DNA from: Actinoplanes cyaneus | GTDB taxonomy: Bacteria > Actinomycetota > Actinomycetes > Mycobacteriales > Micromonosporaceae | Assembly: GCF_016862095.1 (NCBI RefSeq) | Contig: NZ_BOMH01000041.1 | Location: 124,001-188,000, forward strand | DNA: 64,000 bases | Direction: 5' to 3' | In this document: one piece after another, positions 57,677 to 64,000 of the stretch | Layout of the letters: each line of letters starts with the position of its first letter | How positions within the stretch are numbered: position 1 is the first letter of the stretch | Position numbers and translations under genes: made by a program | Notes under the pieces: model-generated | Databases searched by the model: none | Seen by the model: only the letters and a program-made list of their open reading frames with translations | What the model was told of the DNA's origin: nothing

Positions 57677-59881
57677 CTACGCCGAGCCGATCTCGAGGCG
57701 TCGCAGCCGGACCTCCCCGGCGAGCCTCTCCGGGTCGATCTCGGCGAGATGGTCACGGATGAGCAGGTGGACGAACCGGTATCCGAAGTCGGCGCTGATC
57801 AGCAGGCTGCGGTCCGCCGCGTACGCCAGGAAGGCACCGTTCCACGGATCAGGCCGGCGCAGGACCGCGGCGGCCGCCCGCGCCATGGGTATCTGCACCG
57901 CACGCGCCACCGCGTGGGCGACGGGGTATCCGAACAGGACACCGACGACCCAGCCCGTCAGCGCGGCGGCAGCCGACGGCCGCGGTGTGGCCGCGAGACC
58001 CGCGACCGCCACCGCGATCATCATCGTGACCAGGGCCTCGACCACCCTGATCGCGGCACCGGAAGCGAACTCCGACGGCGGACGCAGCGTGGTGTCGCAG
58101 ACGATCAGGCACACCACCGCCACGACACAGAACAGCCCGATGACAGCGCTGCGGACCGCGACCTCGTCGACCCCGCTCGCCGCTGTCGTCATCGCCACCA
58201 AGAACAGCAGGCCGAAGACCGCCAGGATCAGCGCGATGTGCGGCCCGCCGAAGGTGAGCAGCAGAGCGATGTCGACAACGCTCACCAGCAGGACCAGGAC
58301 GATCAGGGCAAGCACGGAGTCGAAACCCGTGCTCAGCGCGTCCACGCCCAGCACGATCACGGTCACCCCGGCGAGGACCACGGCCAGGAAACCCGACAGC
58401 CGGGCGAGCGCCGCGTCGCCGCCCGGCGTGCCCGGCCCGGGGCGTGCCGGGAACCGGAGGAGGACGCCGGCGCACACCACGATCATCACCGCGGCGGCGG
58501 TCACCCCGCCCAGCCGGCCGAGGACCGCGGCGCAAGCTGCCAGGCAGACCGCGAAGGGCAGCGGGACCAGCCACTGCCGCACCAGATCGCTGACCTCGGA
58601 CGGCAGGACCGATCGGAGGTCCGTACGGCCGGGAAAGACGACCTGGATCCCGGATTCGCGCCGGCCGGCCAGCTCGGACAGCGTCTTCAACGTCTGCAGG
58701 GTCTGCACCGGCGGGGCGCCCTGCTGCGCGCGGGGACGGGCGAGCACCTCCACGATGTACGCGTCGAAGATGCGCCGCCGTTTCTCCTCCGGATCGGCGT
58801 GCAGGATGACCGCCTGCCAGTCCTGGCCCTGGTAGTGGGCGAGCATCATCACACTGAGCATCAGCGGCGTGGTGAGCAGCTCCCACAGCGCCTCGTCCTC
58901 GTCGAGCGTGGCGGCGATCTCCGCGAGCCGGGGTTTGGCCACGGCCAGGTACTCGAGGACCTGCTCGCGGGTGAGCGGGCGGACCAGCACGGCGCCCTGC
59001 AATCTCAGGCGCCGGGTCAGCTTCTCGTATTCGACCTCGCGGCTGCACACCGCGATCCGGGCGACTTGTGCGTCCCGCTGCATCTGGTTGATCTGATCCA
59101 CGCAGGCCTCGCGGAGCCGGGCGGGAACCTCGTCGAGCCCGTCCAACAGCACCACGAAACGGTTCTCGCGGAGCCAGCGGCGGGACAGCCAGCGGTGGAA
59201 GCCGTAACGTTCTTCGAGTTCACCGAGGAGCCAGCTCCGCACGGTGCGTGTCTCCTCGTCGTCCCCGCGCCGGCGAAGGTTCCAGCGTGACGGCCGGGAG
59301 TTCACCCAGTCGGACAGGTCGAACAGCACCGGGATCGACGCCTCGCGGCGCGCACGTGCCCGGGTCAGCAACTGCTGGGCGAGATCGATGAGCTGGGTCG
59401 TCTTGCCCGCCCCGGGGGCGCCGAGGATCAGCATCGAGCCCGTCATCTCGTCGAACACCTCGACCACCCGCCGGGTCCCGGAGATCTCGTGTTCGGCGCC
59501 GCCGACGCGCCGCACGAGGTGAACGGGTTGCCGGACGGCATCCGGGCGTTCCTCCAGCATGATCCGGATGCGTTCGGAGAGCAGCCCTTCCTGGCGCTGC
59601 CGCAGGTACGTTTCCACCCGCCGGACGGCGAGGTCGAGGTTGTGCGGATGATTGGCGCCGAGCCAGACCCGGGTCTCGCCGGGCGCGGTCAGCCCGTCGA
59701 CGGCCTGGAACACGATGATCAGGGCAAGACATCCGAGTGCCACCACGCGCAGCGCCGCGACATGCGTGGTCAGCCACGCCGGAGGGGCCGTGTTGACCGC
59801 ATACGGAATGACCACCAGGCTGCCGACAGCGGCCAGAGTGATCTGCACGATCCGTAACACGGTTCGGCTCACGAGCCACAT
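57677..59881 (-). CDS. Membrane NACHT ATPase
   Basis: The 734-residue STAND-type ATPase has two N-terminal membrane helices (about 10-30 and 41-62), then a NACHT core with Walker A G-A-P-G-A-G-K-T at 154-161, Walker B V-V-L-L-D-G-L-D-E at 243-251 and C-S-R-E-V-E-Y at 279-285. From 435 to about 690 there are six to eight membrane helices, and the C-terminus has F-G-Y-R-F-V-H-L-L-I-R-D-H-L-A-E-I-D, the usual end of a NACHT module. Unlike the protein at 3692 it lacks a propeller. No clear ribosome site. A 16-bp palindrome precedes it. It may sense stress or phage. Confidence 0.85.
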   Translation of the reverse strand: MWLVSRTVLRIVQITLAAVGSLVVIPYAVNTAPPAWLTTHVAALRVVALGCLALIIVFQAVDGLTAPGETRVWLGANHPHNLDLAVRRVETYLRQRQEGLLSERIRIMLEERPDAVRQPVHLVRRVGGAEHEISGTRRVVEVFDEMTGSMLILGAPGAGKTTQLIDLAQQLLTRARARREASIPVLFDLSDWVNSRPSRWNLRRRGDDEETRTVRSWLLGELEERYGFHRWLSRRWLRENRFVVLLDGLDEVPARLREACVDQINQMQRDAQVARIAVCSREVEYEKLTRRLRLQGAVLVRPLTREQVLEYLAVAKPRLAEIAATLDEDEALWELLTTPLMLSVMMLAHYQGQDWQAVILHADPEEKRRRIFDAYIVEVLARPRAQQGAPPVQTLQTLKTLSELAGRRESGIQVVFPGRTDLRSVLPSEVSDLVRQWLVPLPFAVCLAACAAVLGRLGGVTAAAVMIVVCAGVLLRFPARPGPGTPGGDAALARLSGFLAVVLAGVTVIVLGVDALSTGFDSVLALIVLVLLVSVVDIALLLTFGGPHIALILAVFGLLFLVAMTTAASGVDEVAVRSAVIGLFCVVAVVCLIVCDTTLRPPSEFASGAAIRVVEALVTMMIAVAVAGLAATPRPSAAAALTGWVVGVLFGYPVAHAVARAVQIPMARAAAAVLRRPDPWNGAFLAYAADRSLLISADFGYRFVHLLIRDHLAEIDPERLAGEVRLRRLEIGSA

Positions 59882-59902
59882 TGTGTCAGCCGGAGACGAC
59901 CA

Positions 59903-59918
59903 GAGACATCGATGTCTC
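59903..59918. promoter_or_regulatory. 16-bp perfect palindrome between divergent genes
   Basis: GAGACATCGATGTCTC lies 22 bp before the NACHT start and 118 bp before the divergent gene at 60036. It is a strong candidate operator, with no adjacent regulator gene. Confidence 0.65.
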
Positions 59919-60035
59919 GGGTGACAGGGAGCGTCCGGCGGAGCCTCGCACTCCCGGACGCCGGACCGGCGCGCCGGCTCACCCGCGACACCGATCGCGT
60001 CGGGCGGTCCGGCGGGGCGATGGCAGGATCGCGGT

Positions 60036-61010
60036 GTGGATCTGGACAGAACAGCACCGGTGCCGTTGCCGGCGAGCCCGCCCGGTGACCTCGCCGGCGG
60101 CATCCGTGAGTGGATCACCTCGGCGCCGCTGCGGAGTCTCGTGGAGGCTTTCGGCGGCAGCCTGCCCGGCGGTGGCACCGCGGATGTGCTGGCCTGGCTG
60201 GATGACTTCTCCGGCGACCACTGGGATTTCCGGCGCGGCGGGCTCGAGCGTCACATGGTCGCCCCTCAGGATCTCGGTACGGCCCTGACCACCGTCGTCG
60301 AGCGCACCGCCACCGCTCTCGGCATGGTCGGCGCCCAGAAGCCGAGCGCGACCGGCTACACCCACCTGCTGGTTCTCGGCGGCCTCGGTGACACCTGCCT
60401 CCGACGCGCCGACTACGCCGCCCGGCTCTGGCGGTCCGGTGCCGCCGGCTCCCCCACGATCGCCGGGCTGGGCAGCTTCCGCGCGTTGCACGAGGTCGAG
60501 CTGGCCGATCCTCGATTGACCGGATGCGCGTACGAGGTGGACGCCATGCGGGCCGGCCTGCGTGACAGCTTCGGGCTGTCCGAGCCGGTCGAGCACCGTG
60601 GCACCACCGGCCCGGTCACGAACGAGTCCTGGTCGGTGACCAGCTTCGCGGCCGGGGACGGCACGCTCGTGCAGGCGATGGCGGCGCCGTCGGCCGAGCC
60701 GGGCGCGCGGCGGGCGGACACCTCGGACACGTACCGCTTCTGGGCGGGCGAGCACCACCCGGGCCCGGACGACTCGGTCCTGATCGTCACGTCACCGATC
60801 TACGTCCCGTTCCAGCACGCCGACGCGATCCGGCTGCTGACCCTGGAGTACGGCTGCGCTGTCGACACGGTCGGCTTCGACGCCGAGCAGATTTTCGGCC
60901 CGGAACGCTACCTGCAGGAGATCCGGTCGGCCCTCCGCTCGCTGCGCAAGCTGCACGACGCGTACACGCCGGTCGGCGAGCTGAAGAAGGCGGGCCCGCC
61001 GCGTCGATAG
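60036..61010 (+). CDS. Hypothetical protein with a Rossmann-like core
   Basis: The 324-residue cytoplasmic protein shows H-L-L-V-L-G-G-L-G-D-T-C-L-R-R-A-D-Y-A-A-R-L, then S-P-T-I-A-G-L-G-S-F-R-A-L-H-E-V-E, and late S-V-L-I-V-T-S-P-I-Y-V-P-F-Q-H-A-D-A-I-R-L-L. This order of strands and loops is reminiscent of the DUF218/ElyC-SanA fold, but no membrane anchor is present. I treat it as unknown. It is divergent from the NACHT ATPase with a palindrome between, and may be controlled with it. GTG start. Confidence 0.75.
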   Translation: MDLDRTAPVPLPASPPGDLAGGIREWITSAPLRSLVEAFGGSLPGGGTADVLAWLDDFSGDHWDFRRGGLERHMVAPQDLGTALTTVVERTATALGMVGAQKPSATGYTHLLVLGGLGDTCLRRADYAARLWRSGAAGSPTIAGLGSFRALHEVELADPRLTGCAYEVDAMRAGLRDSFGLSEPVEHRGTTGPVTNESWSVTSFAAGDGTLVQAMAAPSAEPGARRADTSDTYRFWAGEHHPGPDDSVLIVTSPIYVPFQHADAIRLLTLEYGCAVDTVGFDAEQIFGPERYLQEIRSALRSLRKLHDAYTPVGELKKAGPPRR

Positions 61011-61048
61011 GCACCGGCCCGCGACGCGACGCACGCCCACAAGCCGGC

Positions 61049-62215
61049 TCAGGCGGGTGCGCGCACGTCGAGGACCTGCTTGAGGAAGACCAGGCCGTCG
61101 ATCGCGCCGGGGTGGGCCGGGTCCAGGGGGAAGTAGGCGAAGTCCGTGGAGACGCGCGGGGTGGCTCCGCCGGCGAGCGTGGCCAGGCCCCGGGTGTCGA
61201 TCAGGGCGTTGTCCCACGGGAGTCCGGACAGGATGCCCTCGACGGTGTCCGCGGGCGGGACATCGTCGCCGACAGTGCCGAACGCCGTGGCCAGGTAGGC
61301 GAAGCGGTTGCCGAGGCGGGCGGCGGTGATCGCGCCCGCGCTCCACATCCGCACCTCGTGGTCGCCGAGCGACATGACGCTCTCGGCACGCTGCAGGTGC
61401 AGGTTGTGGGTGAAGACCAGGGCCGGGCCGTGCGCGGCGACAGCCTGCAGGTTCGCGGCCATCATCGCGCCGCGCAGCCCGGACAGCCGGGAGATTCGTG
61501 CCGGGGACGTGTCGGCCATCCAGTGGTGATAGCGGAGCAGGCCGGTGGCGGTGCGGCCGTACAGCTCCGCCCGCTCGCGGTCCGCGGCGGTCAGCCGTGG
61601 CAGCTGGGTGTCGAGCAGGGCCAGCAGATCGTCGGCGATGACGCGCAGGCGCTGGGCGTCCGCGGACTGCCCGATCGACTGGTACGGGTCCATCACCGTG
61701 GCCGGGTTCGACCAGCGCTCGTCGGGGCCGAGCAGCGCGTCGAGGGTTTCCCGGGTGCAGCCCAGCGGCCCGTCGAGCAGGTCGTGCAGGGCGGTCAGCG
61801 CCTCCCGCGGGCTCGCCGCCCAGTATTCCAGCGGGCCGTCGAAGCCGAAGAACCGCAGCTTGTCCTCGTGCTCCTGGTTGTACTCGCGCATCCACCGCAC
61901 GAGTTCGCGGTTGCCCGGCGCGCCACCGAAGTTGTGGCTGAAGCCGCTGCTCATGACCTCGTCGAGGTCGCCCGCGCCGGTCCTGACGTACTCGTCGACG
62001 ATCATGCCGGACAGGCAGTCGCTCTCGACCGCCAGCGATCGGTAGCCCTCGTGCTCGACGAGGTGCCGGAAGATCTCGTTGCGCACGTCGCCCAGCTCGC
62101 CGACGAAGTGCCGCGCCTCGCCGAGGCCGAGCAGCCACGGCCGTACGGGAAGGGATTGCAGGAACGCCGAGATGCCCGCGCCGTCGAGTGGCCGCGCGAT
62201 GTCCTTGATATCCAT
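61049..62215 (-). CDS. Erythromycin-esterase-like hydrolase
   Basis: The 388-residue protein matches the erythromycin esterase family: L-G-L-G-E-A-R-H-F with the catalytic-type Glu and His, R-S-L-A-V-E-S-D-C at the next strand, M-R-E-Y-N, and F-T-H-N-L-H-L-Q-R. EreA/B hydrolyse macrolide lactones, but most environmental members act on unknown esters. ATG with GAGGAA upstream. A perfect 16-bp palindrome begins at the ribosome site, so the gene probably is repressed. It lies downstream of a terminator that ends the permease gene. Confidence 0.9.
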   Translation of the reverse strand: MDIKDIARPLDGAGISAFLQSLPVRPWLLGLGEARHFVGELGDVRNEIFRHLVEHEGYRSLAVESDCLSGMIVDEYVRTGAGDLDEVMSSGFSHNFGGAPGNRELVRWMREYNQEHEDKLRFFGFDGPLEYWAASPREALTALHDLLDGPLGCTRETLDALLGPDERWSNPATVMDPYQSIGQSADAQRLRVIADDLLALLDTQLPRLTAADRERAELYGRTATGLLRYHHWMADTSPARISRLSGLRGAMMAANLQAVAAHGPALVFTHNLHLQRAESVMSLGDHEVRMWSAGAITAARLGNRFAYLATAFGTVGDDVPPADTVEGILSGLPWDNALIDTRGLATLAGGATPRVSTDFAYFPLDPAHPGAIDGLVFLKQVLDVRAPA

Positions 62216-62219
62216 TTCC

Positions 62220-62235
62220 TCAACGGTACCGTTGA
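62220..62235. promoter_or_regulatory. 16-bp palindrome at the esterase ribosome site
   Basis: TCAACGGTACCGTTGA is a perfect palindrome starting 5 bp before the ATG, overlapping GAGGAA. Bound protein would block transcription or translation. No regulator gene is adjacent. Confidence 0.7.
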
Positions 62236-62245
62236 ACACTCGGTG

Positions 62246-62289
62246 GAGGGTTGCCCGCCTGCGACCAGGTCTCCGGGCGGGCAACCCTC
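62246..62289. terminator. 14-bp perfect stem-loop after the permease gene
   Basis: GAGGGTTGCCCGCC (62246-62259) and GGCGGGCAACCCTC (62276-62289) pair exactly around a 16-nt loop, 13-56 bp after the permease stop on the minus strand. Confidence 0.7.
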
Positions 62290-62301
62290 AAACGGCGGTG
62301 G

Positions 62302-63759
62302 TCACTTCGCGTCGGCGCGCGCCAGGCGGTTGTTGCGCCGGCCGTAGAGGAGATAGACCGCGAGCCCCAGCACCATCCAGGCGAGGAACCGCAGCCAGGT
62401 CTCCACCGACAGGTTGGTCATCAGGTAGAGGCAGGCGAGCGCGGAGAGCACCGGCACCACCGGGGACAACGGCACCCGGAACGGCCGTTCCAGCCGAGGC
62501 CGGGTCCGGCGCAGCACCGGCACCGCGACGGAGACGATGACGAACGCGAACAGCGTCCCGATGCTGACCAGGTTCGCCAGCGACGACAGCGGCACGAAAC
62601 CGGCCAGCGCGGCGATGAACACTGTCGCCCCGATCGTCACCTTGAACGGGGTGCCCCAGCGCGGGTGCACCGCACCGACCGAGGTCGGTAGCAGTCCGTC
62701 CCGGGACATCGCGAACCCGATCCGGCCGATCGCGACGATGTCCACCAGGATCACGCTGGTCAGACCGGCGACCGCGGCGATCGACACGAGGGCCGACGCC
62801 CAGCCGGCGCCGACGGCGGAGAACGCCGACGCGATCGGCGCGCCCGGGTCGATGCTGCGGTAGTCGACCATGCCGACCACGACGAAGGACACCGCGACGT
62901 AGAGCACCGCGGAGACGGCGAGGGTGCCGAACAGTCCGAGCGGCAGGTCACGGCGGGGCCGGCGGGTCTCCTCACCGAGGTTGGCGACGGCCTCGAAACC
63001 CGTGTAGGCGAAGAACACCACCGCTGCCGCGGTCAGGACACCGGCGATGCCGTACGTCGACGGGGCGTAGCCGAAGAGCAGCTGCGTGAGCGGTTGGGTG
63101 AGCCCGGACTCCTGCTCGGGGCTCGGCTGTGCGGCCGGCACGAACGGGGTGAGGTTCGCGGCCTTGACGAAGAACAACCCGGCCACCACGACGAAAACGC
63201 AGATCGCGATCTTGACGGCGACCAGCACGTTCGTGACCCGCGAGGACTGGCGCACCCCGGTGGCGGCCACCACACCCAGCAGCAGGGTGATCACGACCGC
63301 GCCCACGTTGACCCTGCTGCCCTCCCCGAACAGCGCCGTGGGCAGGTCGAACAGCTCGGCCAGGTAACCGGACCAGCCGCGGGCCACGACCGCCGCGCCG
63401 AGGGCGAACTCGAGGACCAGGTCCCAGCCGATGATCCAGGCGAAGATCTCCCCCAGAGTCGCGTACGCGTACGTGTAGGCACTGCCGGCCGTCGGCACGC
63501 TGGAGGCGAGCTCGGCGTAGCAGAGCGCGGCCAGCAGACTGGCGACGCCCGCGATCACGAACGCGATGGTGACCGCCGGCCCGGCGTGGTCGCGCGCCTC
63601 GACACCGGTCAGCGTGAAGATCCCGGTGCCGATCACGATGCCGATCCCGAAGCCCATCAGGTCCAGCGGCCCGAGGCGCCGGCGCAGGGTGCGTTCGCCG
63701 CCCTCCTCGTCCCCCTGGGCGATGACATCCTCGATCGGTTTGGTCCGCATCATCGACAC
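62302..63759 (-). CDS. Cationic amino acid transporter-like APC permease
   Basis: The 485-residue permease has about 12-14 membrane helices. The first is the APC motif G-F-G-I-G-I-V-I-G-T-G-I-F, then G-P-A-V-T-I-A-F-V-I-A-G, C-Y-A-E-L-A-S-S-V-P-T-A-G-S-A-Y-T-Y, and later F-F-A-Y-T-G-F-E-A-V-A-N-L-G-E-E-T-R-R-P. These mark the CAT/YfnA branch. It imports amino acids by proton coupling. The start is near 63759; an internal ATG at 63750 is possible. A hairpin follows the gene. Confidence 0.95.
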   Translation of the reverse strand: MSMMRTKPIEDVIAQGDEEGGERTLRRRLGPLDLMGFGIGIVIGTGIFTLTGVEARDHAGPAVTIAFVIAGVASLLAALCYAELASSVPTAGSAYTYAYATLGEIFAWIIGWDLVLEFALGAAVVARGWSGYLAELFDLPTALFGEGSRVNVGAVVITLLLGVVAATGVRQSSRVTNVLVAVKIAICVFVVVAGLFFVKAANLTPFVPAAQPSPEQESGLTQPLTQLLFGYAPSTYGIAGVLTAAAVVFFAYTGFEAVANLGEETRRPRRDLPLGLFGTLAVSAVLYVAVSFVVVGMVDYRSIDPGAPIASAFSAVGAGWASALVSIAAVAGLTSVILVDIVAIGRIGFAMSRDGLLPTSVGAVHPRWGTPFKVTIGATVFIAALAGFVPLSSLANLVSIGTLFAFVIVSVAVPVLRRTRPRLERPFRVPLSPVVPVLSALACLYLMTNLSVETWLRFLAWMVLGLAVYLLYGRRNNRLARADAK

Positions 63760-63950
63760 GGCGCGTCCTCTCCCCCTGCGGCGTCGCCGGCTCTCGCCCG
63801 CGGCGTCACCACTGTTCCTGCGGTGTCACCGCCTCCTCGCGGTGCGACCGGCGGATACCCGCGCCCCGCCGCACCCAATCCGGGGAATTCGATCACCGCC
63901 GGTACGGCGGGACGGGCCTGGTCACGGCGGCCCGGCGCGGATCGCATAGT

Positions 63951-63956
63951 TATAGT
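63951..63956 (+). promoter_or_regulatory. -10 box of a leaderless promoter
   Basis: TATAGT lies 8 nt before the ATG at 63965. Confidence 0.4.
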
Positions 63957-63964
63957 TCGCTCCC

Positions 63965-64000
63965 ATGGTCACGCATCCTGATGAGCCGCACGACGAAACC
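63965..64000 (+). CDS. Possible start of a gene that continues past the window
   Basis: Twelve codons from an ATG run to the window edge after a -10-like box. Too short to identify. Confidence 0.35.
   Translation, partial: MVTHPDEPHDET

Noticed and set aside
56924..59290. Forward frame of 788 codons
   Set aside because: Runs across the membrane gene in another frame and antisense to the second NACHT gene; no known domain.
1..64000. CRISPR arrays, tRNA or rRNA genes
   Set aside because: No regular repeat-spacer series, T-loop motif set or rRNA-like segment was seen by eye; a tRNAscan or Rfam run would settle it.

Overview
The window is high-GC actinobacterial DNA. Start codons are often GTG, genes are tightly packed with ATGA overlaps, and third codon positions are almost always G or C. 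Several genes have a TANNNT-like -10 box only 6-8 nt before the start codon, suggesting leaderless transcription. The gene families (SARP/BTAD regulators, DUF6232, DUF4865, a PL11/CE8 pectin pair, membrane NACHT ATPases) suit a filamentous actinomycete, probably Micromonosporaceae (Actinoplanes-like). That placement is inference; no rRNA or tRNA gene was found.

Layout. 1-7.5 kb: the tail of an Ig-like protein, a GNAT, a self-regulated TetR/DUF4865 pair with a perfect 20-bp operator, an SMI1/KNR4-like protein, a DHFR-like reductase, a large membrane NACHT ATPase with a C-terminal beta-propeller, and a truncated AhpD/CMD gene. 7.6-15.8 kb: a SARP regulator joined through a transmembrane helix to an outside GH16-like domain without its catalytic acids, a PHP phosphoesterase, a ferric-siderophore ABC importer (ATPase, lipoprotein, fused double permease) behind an IdeR/DtxR iron box, a lipoprotein and MsrA. 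16-26 kb: secreted and STAS proteins, an M15 peptidase, an aldo/keto reductase, a second DHFR-like protein, an OmpR-type two-component system apparently controlling a DUF2079 membrane protein, and a HAD phosphatase. 26.8-33 kb: a NUDIX gene and an NTF2-like gene that look like former convergent neighbours, now split by a 4.7-kb five-gene cassette (acyltransferase, alpha/beta hydrolase, NarL-type two-component system, FkbM methyltransferase) bounded by a 45-bp direct repeat. 33-41 kb: a TetR with tandem operators, a YihY-DinB fusion, a flavin monooxygenase and its TetR sharing a 12-bp operator, and a pectinesterase/rhamnogalacturonan lyase operon. 41-50 kb: a PepSY protein, a decayed zone (repeat cluster, broken GH76), an IclR regulator divergent from a two-subunit CoA-transferase, and small hypothetical genes around a mosaic of duplicated fragments. 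50-64 kb: an 810-residue exported, membrane-anchored protein with a small membrane partner, stress-type small proteins, an SDR lacking the usual catalytic Lys, a second membrane NACHT ATPase divergent from an unknown gene with a 16-bp palindrome between, an erythromycin-esterase-like hydrolase, and an amino acid permease.

Working together: the clearest units are iron uptake (10.4-14.4 kb), pectin breakdown (38.4-41.2 kb), beta-ketoacid activation (45-47.3 kb), and several local regulator-operator-target circuits whose palindromes can be read directly. No CRISPR array, intact transposase, integrase or replication origin was seen.
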